Below are positions 36,245 through 44,594 of a DNA stretch of 64,000 bases, piece after piece. Positions within the stretch are counted from its first letter, which is position 1. Every line of letters begins with the position of its first letter. A model generated the notes under the pieces. That model made no database searches. It had not been told where the DNA came from and was given only the letters and a program-made list of their open reading frames with translations. The stretch covers positions 208,637-272,636 of the forward strand of contig NZ_JAFLJM010000006.1 in NCBI RefSeq assembly GCF_017745675.1, read 5' to 3'. The position numbers were made by a program, and so were the translations under genes. The stretch is from Alkalihalobacillus sp. BA299. GTDB lineage: Bacteria > Bacillota > Bacilli > Bacillales > Bacillaceae_F.

Positions 36245-37239
36245 TGAAATCGTTTTTTAGTGAAAAAAATAATCTACTCCTTTTGCTCGTCATCGCTATT
36301 TTGTTTCCTCTTGTTATTCAAAATAACTATTACATTCAAGTGGTGATCCTTGTCTTTATTTGGTCAATTGCTGTATATGGTTTAAATACTATTACAGGTT
36401 TTATAGGCCAACTATCTTTAGCACATGCAGGGTTCTTTGCAATCGGTGCCTATTCACTAGGGCTTCTTACAGTAAATGGGAATTTCTATTTCTGGTTAGC
36501 ATTTGTTTTTGCCATTGCAATAGCAGCTGCTGTTGGACTCCTAGTAGGAATAGTCGCGCTGCGAACGAAGTCTCACTTTTTTGCTATCTACACAATGTCA
36601 GTCGGTTTCTTAATTTATTTAATTATATATAAAGCTGAGTTTACGGGTGGAGTAAGGGGTTTGATTGGAATTCCAAATCCGCCTTCATTAGGGCCGATTA
36701 CGTTTGATTCTATGCAATCTCAATACTATTTAGTTCTGTTCTTCTTAATCTTAACCATCTTTTTTATGAGACGAATGGTCAGGTCGCTTATTGGACGAAC
36801 CTTTGTTGCGATCCGAAATAGTGATGAGTTAGCGCAAACACTTGGTATTTCCGTTATGAGAAATAAGTTAATCGCTTTTGTAATCTCTGCAGCTTTTGCT
36901 GGTTTAGCAGGCGCATTATATGCATCGTTTATTCGATTTATTGGTCCAGAAGTTGCTTATATTCACGTCGCCTTTGAAATTCTTCTCTACTTATTAGTTG
37001 GAGGAATCGGAACGTTAACTGGGCCAGTATTAGGAACATTAATTGTTGTCGTATTAACACAAATGCTTCAATTCTTAGAGCAATTCCGAATGCTTATTTT
37101 CGGACCGATCGTTGTTCTACTTATACTATTTTATCCTCGTGGTATCGTAGGTGGTTTTCTTATGTGGAAATTTAAGCAAAGACAAAAAGAAAAAGCAAAA
37201 ATTAAAACAGAAACTGCAAAACAACAACAATCAGCATAG
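36244..37239 (+). CDS. Branched-chain-type ABC transporter permease (LivM family)
   Basis: A 331-residue second permease. LNTITGFIGQLSLAHAGFFAIGAYS near the start and VVGGIGTLTGPVLGTLI-like text (LVGGIGTLTGPVLGTLI) near residue 254 are LivM signatures. The ATG overlaps the TAA of the LivH-type gene (TAATG), showing tight coupling. It ends in a basic Lys/Gln tail. It forms the heterodimeric membrane channel with the preceding protein. Confidence 0.9.
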   Translation: MKSFFSEKNNLLLLLVIAILFPLVIQNNYYIQVVILVFIWSIAVYGLNTITGFIGQLSLAHAGFFAIGAYSLGLLTVNGNFYFWLAFVFAIAIAAAVGLLVGIVALRTKSHFFAIYTMSVGFLIYLIIYKAEFTGGVRGLIGIPNPPSLGPITFDSMQSQYYLVLFFLILTIFFMRRMVRSLIGRTFVAIRNSDELAQTLGISVMRNKLIAFVISAAFAGLAGALYASFIRFIGPEVAYIHVAFEILLYLLVGGIGTLTGPVLGTLIVVVLTQMLQFLEQFRMLIFGPIVVLLILFYPRGIVGGFLMWKFKQRQKEKAKIKTETAKQQQSA

Positions 37240-37253
37240 GAGGTGTACGAGCA

Positions 37254-38039
37254 TTGCTATTAAAAATAGAGCAATTAACAAAAGCATTTGGTGGACTAAC
37301 AGCAGTCAATCAAGTTGATTTAGAAATAGAAAAAGGAAAGATCACAGCAGTAATTGGACCAAATGGAGCCGGTAAATCGACGTTCTTTAACCTTATTAGC
37401 GGCTTTCATTTACCGACCTCGGGAAAAATTATTTACAAAGGTGAGGATATTACTAGGTTAACTGCAGAAAAGGTTGCACGGTTAGGGATCGGCCGGACAT
37501 TTCAAACGACACACTTATTTGAACAATCTACTGTTATTGATAATGTCATTGTTGGCCACCGTTTAAGGACGAAATCAGGTTTATTTGATGCCATTTTTCG
37601 AACTTCAAGAGAGAAGATGGAAGAGAAACAGTGTTTTGATAAGGCAATGGAATCATTAGACTTTGTCGGATTAACACACCTTGCTGAATATCCGATTTCT
37701 TCGATTACTCAAGAGGAAAAAAAGCGAGTAGCTTTTGCGTTAGCTTTAGCAACAGATCCTGAATTGATCTTACTGGATGAACCAGCAGCTGGGGTTAACC
37801 CTGATGAAACTGATGGCCTAGCAGAACTAATGAAAAAAATGGTCAATCGAGGAATTACTGTTTGTTTAATTGAACATAAAATGCCGATGGTTATGTCTTT
37901 AGCAGACAAAGTTGTCGTATTAAACCATGGTAAAAAGATTGCAGAAGGTACTCCAGATGAAATTCGAAACAATGAGTTAGTCATAGAAGCTTATTTAGGA
38001 GGGAGTATTGATGCTAAAGCTCACCAATTTAACAGTTAA
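37254..38039 (+). CDS. Branched-chain-type ABC transporter ATPase (LivG family)
   Basis: A 261-residue ATPase. Walker A GPNGAGKST near residue 37, Q-loop region GRTFQTTHLFEQSTVIDNV, Walker B LILLDEPAAGVNPDE near 168. The signature segment reads SSITQEEKKRVAFALALA, an unusual variant of LSGGQ where the expected Gly-Gly is replaced. Starts at TTG with GGAGGTG eight bases upstream. It overlaps the LivF-type gene by about 30 bases. Confidence 0.88.
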   Translation: MLLKIEQLTKAFGGLTAVNQVDLEIEKGKITAVIGPNGAGKSTFFNLISGFHLPTSGKIIYKGEDITRLTAEKVARLGIGRTFQTTHLFEQSTVIDNVIVGHRLRTKSGLFDAIFRTSREKMEEKQCFDKAMESLDFVGLTHLAEYPISSITQEEKKRVAFALALATDPELILLDEPAAGVNPDETDGLAELMKKMVNRGITVCLIEHKMPMVMSLADKVVVLNHGKKIAEGTPDEIRNNELVIEAYLGGSIDAKAHQFNS

Positions 38040-38718
38040 TTACGGTAAATTTGAAGCGTTAAGAGATATTACTTTAAATGTTGAACAAGGGGAGTTAGTC
38101 GTTTTACTAGGTGCAAATGGTGCTGGGAAAAGTACGTTATTTAAGGCGATAAGCGGACTAGTAAAGCCGGTTAAAGGAGAGTATCTCTTTGATGGTGAAC
38201 AAGTAATTGGAATATCACCTGACAAGATGGTCGCAAAAGGCGTCGTCCAATGTGCTGAAGGGAGAATGTTGTTCCCACAAATGTCAGTCTATGAAAATTT
38301 GAAAATGGGCGGGTTCGTTTATCGAAAAAATAAAAACATTATAAAAGAATCACTAGAAGAAGTTTATGAACTATTTCCCATTTTACGTGATAAGAAGGAT
38401 GACCCTGCTGGATCATTGAGTGGTGGTCAACAACAAATGGTGGCTATCGGGAGAGCACTAATGTCAAAACCAAAGTTGTTAATGTTAGATGAACCATCCC
38501 TCGGCCTTGCTCCACTTATCGTTGAACAAATGTTCAGTATTATTAAACAGATTAACGAGAACGGAGTAACGGTATTGCTAGCAGAACAAAATGCAAGCGC
38601 TGCGTTGTCGATTTCATCTCGTGGATACGTTATTGAAAATGGAAAGCTCGTAATGAGTGGCTCTAAAGAGGAGTTATTTAATAATGATGAAATCCGAAAA
38701 GCATATATTGGTGCTTAA
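38011..38718 (+). CDS. Branched-chain-type ABC transporter ATPase (LivF family)
   Basis: A 235-residue ATPase. Walker A GANGAGKST near residue 36, signature LSGGQQQM near 134, Walker B LLMLDEPSLGLAP near 154, and the H-loop replaced by the LivF-type LLAEQNASAAL. GGAGGG precedes both a TTG (38008) and the ATG (38011); the ATG is chosen. It overlaps the end of the LivG-type gene. It pairs with it as the heterodimeric motor. Confidence 0.9.
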   Translation: MLKLTNLTVNYGKFEALRDITLNVEQGELVVLLGANGAGKSTLFKAISGLVKPVKGEYLFDGEQVIGISPDKMVAKGVVQCAEGRMLFPQMSVYENLKMGGFVYRKNKNIIKESLEEVYELFPILRDKKDDPAGSLSGGQQQMVAIGRALMSKPKLLMLDEPSLGLAPLIVEQMFSIIKQINENGVTVLLAEQNASAALSISSRGYVIENGKLVMSGSKEELFNNDEIRKAYIGA

Positions 38719-38724
38719 CTAAGT

Positions 38725-38738
38725 TGTAAACGCTTTAT
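38725..38738. promoter_or_regulatory. Candidate cre site (CcpA)
   Basis: TGTAAACGCTTTAT fits the catabolite-responsive element consensus (TGWAARCGYTWNCW) at all but one defined position. It lies between the LivF-type ATPase and binding-protein genes, where it could act as a roadblock for carbon catabolite control. The rest of the 140-base gap shows no clear promoter. Confidence 0.4.
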
Positions 38739-38858
38739 TTTCTAGAAGCTAATTCTAATTTATAGGGGGTGATGTCGACAAAACGGAGGGTGTTATGTTT
38801 GATCAATTTTTGTTGTCTTTTAAAATGATTCACTACAATTTAAGGGGGAATTAAAAAG

Positions 38859-40070
38859 ATGAAAAAAGGAAAACAGTGGTTACTAGCTTGTTTATTATTT
38901 GGGTTAATGCTATTTGTTGCAGCTTGCGGCAATACTCCTTCGACATCAGAACCAGCTGAAAATAACAATGATCAAGAACTAGCACCTGAAGTAAGTGAAG
39001 GTGAAAAAGTAGTTACTATCGGGTATACAGGGCCATTAAGTGGACCAGCAGCATTTTATGGTGAAAATACAGTTAGTGGACTACGTATGGCAGCTGATGA
39101 AATTAATGAAACAGGCTTTGAAATAGATGGTCAAACATACAAAATTAATTTAGTAACATTAGACGATAAATATGCACCAAATGAATCTGGTACAAATGCA
39201 CGTCGCCTTAAACAAGAACATGACACACCGATTATTTTCGTCCCACATAGTGGTGGAGTGTTTGCAACACAAGTATTTAATGAACAAGAAGAATTTTTAA
39301 TTGCAGCTTACACAAGTGAGCCGACGATTTTAGAGCAAGATAATGAGCTGACATTACGAATTCCACCTGCATATACAGCATATCCAGAGACATTTACAAA
39401 ATATTCACAAGAGCGTTTTGGTAAAAAGCTAGCATTACTTCCTACAGCTACTCAATATGGTAAAGACTGGACTGAAGCATTATTACCAGTATGGGAATCA
39501 CACGGAGGAGAAGTTGTATTTAAAGGAGAAGTGGATTTTAGTAAAGACACTGATTTCTTTACAATTGTTACAAATGCACTTGCTGAAAAACCAGATGTTA
39601 TATTTGTAGGTGGACCTTCCCAACCGACAGCTCTTATTATTAAGCAAGCTCGTGAGTTAGGATTTGAAGGTGGATTTATGGTTATGGACCAAGCAAAATT
39701 AGAGGAAATGGCACCGATTCTTGAAGGCTATGAAATGCTAGAAGGGGCTATTGGCGCGTTACCAATCATTGATAGTGATGCGGGCGGTGCTTCAGATTTC
39801 GTAAGTAAGTATGAGGCTGAATTTGGTCGTATTCCTACTGCAGAAGGTGCTTTTAACTATCAAGCTCTTTATGTTCTTGTAGAAGCGATGAAAGCTGCAG
39901 GAACTGTTGAAGATGCCCATGCGATTATGGCAAAAGTGGATCAAGGAATTCAACAACTTCCAGATGACAAGATGGTATGGCATCTAACTGGATTAGATGG
40001 TCAAGGCTTTGATTGGTTACCGTCGATCGGTTATGTTGAAAACGGAGAAGTTGTATTAATCTCAGAATAA
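38859..40070 (+). CDS. Branched-chain-type ABC transporter substrate-binding lipoprotein
   Basis: A 403-residue periplasmic-binding-fold type I receptor, anchored to the outer face of the membrane. The signal peptide (about residues 1-22) ends in the lipobox VAAC with Cys23, followed by a polar linker rich in Ser, Glu and Asn. The mature part begins VVTIGYTGPLSGPAAFYGEN, typical of LivJ-type receptors. AAGGGGG precedes the ATG. It is the last gene of the island, directly before the rpsU promoter, and defines what the importer brings in; the ligand cannot be read from sequence. Confidence 0.92.
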   Translation: MKKGKQWLLACLLFGLMLFVAACGNTPSTSEPAENNNDQELAPEVSEGEKVVTIGYTGPLSGPAAFYGENTVSGLRMAADEINETGFEIDGQTYKINLVTLDDKYAPNESGTNARRLKQEHDTPIIFVPHSGGVFATQVFNEQEEFLIAAYTSEPTILEQDNELTLRIPPAYTAYPETFTKYSQERFGKKLALLPTATQYGKDWTEALLPVWESHGGEVVFKGEVDFSKDTDFFTIVTNALAEKPDVIFVGGPSQPTALIIKQARELGFEGGFMVMDQAKLEEMAPILEGYEMLEGAIGALPIIDSDAGGASDFVSKYEAEFGRIPTAEGAFNYQALYVLVEAMKAAGTVEDAHAIMAKVDQGIQQLPDDKMVWHLTGLDGQGFDWLPSIGYVENGEVVLISE

Positions 40071-40072
40071 GG

Positions 40073-40101
40073 TTGACCGATACAACCTCTTGTATTATAA
40101 T
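40073..40101 (+). promoter_or_regulatory. Sigma-A promoter of rpsU-yqeY
   Basis: TTGACC (40073-40078), a 17-base spacer and TATAAT (40096-40101). It begins 3 bases after the last island stop codon, so the island ends exactly at the rpsU promoter. The small hairpin ATACAA/TTGTAT lies in its spacer, and GACTTG-T7-CAAGTC lies in the leader. Confidence 0.8.
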
Positions 40102-40160
40102 CAAAAAAGACTTGTTTTTTTCAAGTCGCTAGTTGGTTGTTTCGGAGGGAGGGAAATAAA

Positions 40161-40334
40161 ATGGCAGAAACTCGTGTTCGCAAAAATGAATCGATCGATG
40201 CTGCTCTTCGTCGCTTCAAGAGATCACTTTCAAAAGAAGGTACTTTAGCTGAAGTGAAAAAGCGTAAGCACTATGAAAAGCCTAGTGTAAAACGTAAGAA
40301 AAAATCTGAGGCAGCAAGAAAGCGTAAGTTCTAA
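40161..40334 (+). CDS. rpsU: 30S ribosomal protein S21
   Basis: A 57-residue very basic protein, [20 protein letters not shown] then [18 protein letters not shown] at the end, typical Firmicutes S21. The frame is open from 40137, but GGAGGGAGGG stands before the ATG at 40161 and the length then equals that of B. subtilis S21. Followed by yqeY as in B. subtilis. Confidence 0.97.
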   Translation: MAETRVRKNESIDAALRRFKRSLSKEGTLAEVKKRKHYEKPSVKRKKKSEAARKRKF

Positions 40335-40356
40335 TTCGTAAGAGAGGGTGTATCGA

Positions 40357-40800
40357 TTGAATCTTCTAGATCGTCTTACTGATGATATGAAGGCAGCAAT
40401 GAAGAACAAAGAGAAGGAAAAGCTCTCTGTTATTCGCATGGTGAAGTCTTCATTGCAAAACGAACAAATCAAACTTGGACGTGAGCTTTCTGAAGATGAA
40501 ACACTGACGGTACTTAACCGCGAACTCAAGCAACGCAGGGAATCCCTCCATGAGTTTGAAAAGGCCAACCGTGATGATTTAGCTTCAAAGTTGTATGGGG
40601 AAATTGAAGTTCTTCAGCAGTACTTGCCAGAACAGCTTTCAGATGAGGAAATAACTCGAATTGTCCAAGAAACAATTCAAGAAGTAGGTGCTACTTCTAA
40701 GGCTGATTTTGGGAAAGTAATGGGAGCGATCATGCCAAAGGTAAAGGGAAAAGCTGATGGCGGTCTTGTTAACCGTCTCGTTCAACAGCATTTATCATAA
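40357..40800 (+). CDS. yqeY: GatB/YqeY family protein
   Basis: A 147-residue protein of the YqeY family, related to the tail domain of the GatB amidotransferase subunit. [20 protein letters not shown] and [20 protein letters not shown] are the family signatures. A GTG at 40348 is part of AGAGAGGGTG; the TTG at 40357 is chosen and gives [20 protein letters not shown], as in B. subtilis. A tRNA-related role is presumed from the domain; no reaction is established. Confidence 0.93.
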   Translation: MNLLDRLTDDMKAAMKNKEKEKLSVIRMVKSSLQNEQIKLGRELSEDETLTVLNRELKQRRESLHEFEKANRDDLASKLYGEIEVLQQYLPEQLSDEEITRIVQETIQEVGATSKADFGKVMGAIMPKVKGKADGGLVNRLVQQHLS

Positions 40801-40843
40801 ATAAAGAAGCGTCTTGCGTGGTGCAAGACGCTTCTTTATTTTT
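40801..40843 (+). terminator. Strong terminator after yqeY
   Basis: ATAAAGAAGCGTCTTGC (40801-40817), loop GTGGT, GCAAGACGCTTCTTTAT (40823-40839), then T. A 17-bp perfect stem, ending the rpsU-yqeY unit. Confidence 0.92.
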
Positions 40844-40900
40844 AGCTTCAACCTTAAATAAATTAATTAATAATTAATCTTTTAATATTCGTTAAAAAAG

Positions 40901-40926
40901 TGAAACCTTGTTATACTAGTATCGTA
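40901..40926 (+). promoter_or_regulatory. Sigma-W promoter of the nfeD-floA operon
   Basis: TGAAAC (40901-40906), 16 bases, CGTA (40923-40926) is an exact match to the extracytoplasmic-function sigma-W consensus. In B. subtilis the yqeZ-floA-yqfB operon is a known sigma-W target. A sigma-A-like extended -10 (TGTTATACT, 40909-40917) overlaps it. Confidence 0.8.
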
Positions 40927-40969
40927 TATCTACTATGAGATTAATCCTTTAGAAAGGGGGGGCGAGAGC

Positions 40970-42322
40970 TTGAGGAGTAAACTTCGGGTTAGAATTTATC
41001 TATTTTTAATGGCTACTGCTTTTTGTCTTATTCCATTACAATTATTTGTACATAGTCAAACGACGACAGCACAACCATTAGTTTACTACATTCCTGTTGA
41101 ACAAACAGTTGAGCGAGGATTAGAGGCGTTCATGAAACGTTCGATTGAGGGTGCAGTAGTTGACGGTGCTAATCATATCGTTTTGGAAATTGATACACCA
41201 GGTGGTGCGGTTGATGCAGCAGGGAACATCGCTAGGCTCCTAAGAGCAACGGACATTCCGATTACAGCGTATGTAACAAAGAATGCCATTTCTGCTGGTG
41301 CATATATAGCATTAAATGCCGATCAAATTGTAATGGCTCCTGGTGCGCTTATGGGTTCAGCTGGTGTCATTGATTCTGCTGGTAATGCTGCAGAAGAAAA
41401 AATGCAATCGTATTGGATTGCTGAGATGGAAGAATCGGCAAAGCTAAATGACCGAGACCCACTTTATGCAAGAGCGATGGCCGATAATTCTGTTGATTTA
41501 CCAGAGTATAACGCAGAAAAAGGACGTTTTTTAACTTTAACATCAGGTGATGCATTTGAAGTGGGGTATGCTGATGCGTTAGCAAGTAATCGTGCAGAGC
41601 TGCTTGAATTTCTACAGTTAGAAAACGCGATTGAAAAAGATATGGAAGTAAGTTTTGCAGAACAAATTGCCCGTTTTGTCACTCACCCTGTAGTTATACC
41701 TATTTTATTGTCCGTTGGAAGCTTAGGTTTAGTGCTTGAGTTGTATTCACCAGGGTTTGGTGTGCCTGGAATTATGGGGCTTTCAGCATTACTTCTTTTT
41801 TTCTTTGGACATTTATTTGCAGGCTTTGCAGGTTGGGAATCTGTAATTCTTTTTGCGGCTGGAATAGTTCTCATATTAATAGAAATATTTGTTCCGGGTT
41901 TCGGTATTTTTGGCATACTAGGGATAGGTTCTATTATTGGAAGTATGATTTTAGCCTCTTATTCAACGGTCAATATTTTAGTTTCAATATTGATTGCTGT
42001 TGTTGTAACTGCTATCGTTTCGATTTTAACGTTTAAGTTTTTCGGCTATCGTGGTCCGATGAAGAAAATTGTTTTTACGGGTGCTACTACGACAGAACAG
42101 GGGTATATTTCAAATGTCACTCGAAAAGAACTTGTAGGTCAAATCGGTGAAACGATTACCCCCCTTCGACCTTCTGGTGTGGCTATAGTCGGTAATGATC
42201 GTCTTGACGTCGTGTCAGAGGGAGGTTATATTGAACAAGGTAAGAAGGTAGAGGTTGTTTATACCTCTGGATCTCGTATCGTTGTAAGAGAAGTAAAAGA
42301 ACATTCACAAAGGGAGGAATAA
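40970..42322 (+). CDS. yqeZ: NfeD-family membrane protease-like protein (YqeZ type)
   Basis: A 450-residue long-form NfeD protein. An N-terminal signal segment (about 8-35) is followed by a ClpP/SppA-class Ser/Lys protease domain ([18 protein letters not shown] near 74, [14 protein letters not shown] near 105 with Ser108 as likely nucleophile). Four or more membrane helices cover about 230-350, and a C-terminal OB-fold domain ends the protein. Long NfeD proteins pair with flotillin-like proteins in membrane microdomains and the envelope-stress response. Start is a TTG with AAAGGGGGG upstream. The floA gene follows after 4 bases. Confidence 0.9.
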   Translation: MRSKLRVRIYLFLMATAFCLIPLQLFVHSQTTTAQPLVYYIPVEQTVERGLEAFMKRSIEGAVVDGANHIVLEIDTPGGAVDAAGNIARLLRATDIPITAYVTKNAISAGAYIALNADQIVMAPGALMGSAGVIDSAGNAAEEKMQSYWIAEMEESAKLNDRDPLYARAMADNSVDLPEYNAEKGRFLTLTSGDAFEVGYADALASNRAELLEFLQLENAIEKDMEVSFAEQIARFVTHPVVIPILLSVGSLGLVLELYSPGFGVPGIMGLSALLLFFFGHLFAGFAGWESVILFAAGIVLILIEIFVPGFGIFGILGIGSIIGSMILASYSTVNILVSILIAVVVTAIVSILTFKFFGYRGPMKKIVFTGATTTEQGYISNVTRKELVGQIGETITPLRPSGVAIVGNDRLDVVSEGGYIEQGKKVEVVYTSGSRIVVREVKEHSQREE

Positions 42323-42326
42323 GGAA

Positions 42327-43325
42327 ATGCCTACAGGAGATATTTTCTTTCTCATTATTTTAGGTCTAATCATTGTTGCATTTGCGATACTATTTACGTT
42401 TGTTCCAGTCATGCTATGGATTTCAGCACTAGCTGCTGGAGTGAGAATCGGTATTTTTGAACTAGTTGGAATGAGGCTTCGACGTGTTATTCCTGCTCGT
42501 GTTGTAAACCCGTTAATTAAAGCGGTTAAAGCAGGGCTCGATTTAAATACCAGTAAATTAGAGGGCCACTATTTAGCAGGTGGTAATGTTGACCGTGTTG
42601 TAAACGCATTAATTGCTGCTCAACGTGCAAATATTGATTTAAGCTTTGAAAGAGCAGCAGCTATTGACTTAGCTGGTCGTGACGTATTAGAAGCGGTACA
42701 AATGAGCGTAAATCCGAAAGTCATTGAAACACCTTTTATTGCCGGTGTGGCGATGGACGGAATTGAAGTAAAAGCGAAGGCACGTATAACGGTGCGTGCA
42801 AACATTGACCGACTAGTAGGGGGAGCTGGTGAAGATACAGTTATTGCTCGTGTTGGTGAAGGGATTGTATCAACGATTGGTTCCGCTAGTAACCATAAAA
42901 AGGTACTTGAAAACCCTGATATGATTTCACAAACGGTATTAACGAAAGGTTTAGATGCTGGAACAGCGTTTGAAATCCTTTCAATTGATATTGCAGACAT
43001 CGATATCGGTAAAAACATCGGCGCTGAGCTTCAAACGGATCAAGCAGAGGCTGACAAGAAGATTGCTCAAGCAAAAGCTGAAGAACGTCGTGCAATGGCG
43101 GTCGCGAAAGAACAAGAAATGAAAGCGAAAGTAGAAGAGATGAGAGCGAAGGTTGTAGAAGCGGAAGCTGAAGTTCCAATGGCTCTTTCTGAAGCACTTC
43201 GTAGTGGTCATATGGGTGTCATGGACTACGTAAACTATCAAAACATTATGGCTGATACAGACATGAGAGACTCGATTGGAAAAGCTACAAATGATGACGA
43301 TAATAACCCAAAGCACGGTAAATAA
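42327..43325 (+). CDS. floA: Flotillin-like protein FloA
   Basis: A 332-residue bacterial flotillin of the FloA (YqfA) class, a scaffold of functional membrane microdomains. An N-terminal hydrophobic hairpin (about residues 5-48) is followed by the SPFH-like part ([20 protein letters not shown] near 156) and a coiled-coil Ala/Glu-rich tail (about 230-295). AGGGAGGAA precedes the ATG. Co-transcribed with the NfeD partner, under sigma-W control. Confidence 0.95.
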   Translation: MPTGDIFFLIILGLIIVAFAILFTFVPVMLWISALAAGVRIGIFELVGMRLRRVIPARVVNPLIKAVKAGLDLNTSKLEGHYLAGGNVDRVVNALIAAQRANIDLSFERAAAIDLAGRDVLEAVQMSVNPKVIETPFIAGVAMDGIEVKAKARITVRANIDRLVGGAGEDTVIARVGEGIVSTIGSASNHKKVLENPDMISQTVLTKGLDAGTAFEILSIDIADIDIGKNIGAELQTDQAEADKKIAQAKAEERRAMAVAKEQEMKAKVEEMRAKVVEAEAEVPMALSEALRSGHMGVMDYVNYQNIMADTDMRDSIGKATNDDDNNPKHGK

Positions 43326-43348
43326 TCCTCTAAGAGGAGGAGTTAGAA

Positions 43349-43867
43349 TTGCAAATCCTTGATTTCCTATTTGGAAATATGTTTTTCGTTTTACTTATTT
43401 TAGGGGCATTGTGGAATTTCTTTAGCAAGCAAGCAGAATCTAAGAAAGAAGCAGAGCAAGGAAAAAAACCACAAAGAGAACAGGAAATCGATTGGAAAGA
43501 AATTTTCCGTCAAGAACAAGCTCCTGTTGAAAGAGATAAACCTCAACCGACAGTTGCAAGAAAAGTTGAACCTTCATTCGAGCCTGTTCAGCCAGAAGTC
43601 GCGATTCCAACAGATGATCGTCGAACAGAAATGGAAAAGCTTCGTGATCAACTAGAAGAAAAGCGTAAGCAGTTAAGACAAACAGAAAGCAGAGCACCAG
43701 ATGCTATTGCTGATTCGCCTGTAATCCAAAAGGAAATAGGCAAGAAGCCAACTAAGCTTGATCTAAACTTCTCAAATATTTCTCAAAAAGAGGCCATGAA
43801 AGGAATTATTTGGTCTGAGATATTAGGAAAGCCACGAGCTAAGCGTTCCTACTCGAACAAACGATAA
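43349..43867 (+). CDS. Hypothetical protein in the YqfB position
   Basis: A 172-residue protein with one N-terminal membrane segment (about residues 3-24, LDFLFGNMFFVLLILGALW). A long charged, Gln/Glu/Lys-rich region with probable coiled coil (about 90-118) follows, then a conserved-looking C-terminal stretch KEAMKGIIWSEILGKPRAKR. Position is third in the sigma-W operon, where B. subtilis has the shorter yqfB; I cannot show they are homologous. AGAGGAGG precedes the TTG start. Function unknown; membrane association with the floA microdomain is an inference. Confidence 0.75.
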   Translation: MQILDFLFGNMFFVLLILGALWNFFSKQAESKKEAEQGKKPQREQEIDWKEIFRQEQAPVERDKPQPTVARKVEPSFEPVQPEVAIPTDDRRTEMEKLRDQLEEKRKQLRQTESRAPDAIADSPVIQKEIGKKPTKLDLNFSNISQKEAMKGIIWSEILGKPRAKRSYSNKR

Positions 43868-43936
43868 TCCGATAAAAAATACGTTAAGAGTAAATTTTAT
43901 CGGGTTTAGGCCAATTGGAAAAATATTAAAAACTTT

Positions 43937-43971
43937 GAGACGGAAACCAGACGGGTTTTCGTCTCTTTTTT
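43937..43971 (+). terminator. Terminator of the sigma-W operon
   Basis: GAGACGGAAACC (43937-43948) pairs with GGTTTTCGTCTC (43954-43965), one G-T pair and a 5-base loop, followed by six T. Confidence 0.88.
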
Positions 43972-43983
43972 AAATTTCGAGGA

Positions 43984-44131
43984 TGTCTAGCTTCAGCGCC
44001 CAGCGTCTAGTGGACTTCGCTCTCCTCCTTACGATAAGTTAACATCGGATCGCTTGCGCTTCTCCGTGTTTCCTTTATCTCATACGGAGGGCTCCAGTGC
44101 ATACGCCGCTGAACGGGCGCTTCCACTTTTC
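43984..44131. repeat. Intergenic repeat of the TGTCTAGCTTCAGCG family
   Basis: A 148-bp unit beginning TGTCTAGCTTCAGCGCCCAG and ending GGGCGCTTCCACTTTTC. It is closely similar to the unit at 58521-58667 over its length. Its ends resemble a repeat type I recall from other Bacillaceae genomes. It holds no reading frame and lies in the 422-base gap between the sigma-W operon and yqfC; the remaining bases of that gap are AT-rich with no other feature. Confidence 0.75.
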
Positions 44132-44289
44132 TTAAATGGCGTGCCGCAGTCGTAATTATCTTAGTTAATAAATAACTAATTTAGATGTTTTCCCTTCAAC
44201 TGAAAGGGTTAGGAATTCATGTTTTTCTAATTTTCTAGTGATAGTCAATCTCTTCCTGTCATAAAAATGAGAGGAGAGGAGGTTCTCTG

Positions 44290-44571
44290 ATGAAAAAGTG
44301 GCGACAACAGGTAAAAAAATTTCTTACAGACCAGATGGAGCTTCCAGCAGATGTGATGATGGATATGCCCCGAATTACCATGATCGGTCAAATTCATATT
44401 TATATTGAAAATCATCGCGGTGTCCTTCAATTTTCTAATGAAGAGCTCCGTTTATTATTATCTCAAGGTCAGCTCTTAATCAAAGGAGAACAATTTGTCA
44501 TCAAGACGATTTTACCCGAAGAACTCCTATTAGAAGGAAAAATCGATAAAGTCATATTTATCAATGAATGA
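44290..44571 (+). CDS. yqfC: Sporulation protein YqfC
   Basis: A 93-residue protein of the YqfC/YabP family. The core reads MPRITMIGQIHIYIENHRGV with GQLLIKGEQF later. AGAGGAGAGGAGG lies upstream. Family members are made in the mother cell under sigma-E; a CATAAAAAT element at 44259-44267 resembles a sigma-E -10, but the -35 is unclear. It precedes yqfD as in other Bacillus. Confidence 0.9.
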   Translation: MKKWRQQVKKFLTDQMELPADVMMDMPRITMIGQIHIYIENHRGVLQFSNEELRLLLSQGQLLIKGEQFVIKTILPEELLLEGKIDKVIFINE

Positions 44572-44594
44572 TCATAGTTAGTAGGAGGATGGCA

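Noticed and set aside
24195..40070. Prophage or integrative element
   Set aside because: No integrase, phage structural gene, tRNA target or direct repeats were seen at its borders.
42620..43018. 132-codon minus-strand frame inside floA
   Set aside because: Shadow frame of the floA coding region with no start signals; FloA is clearly the real product.
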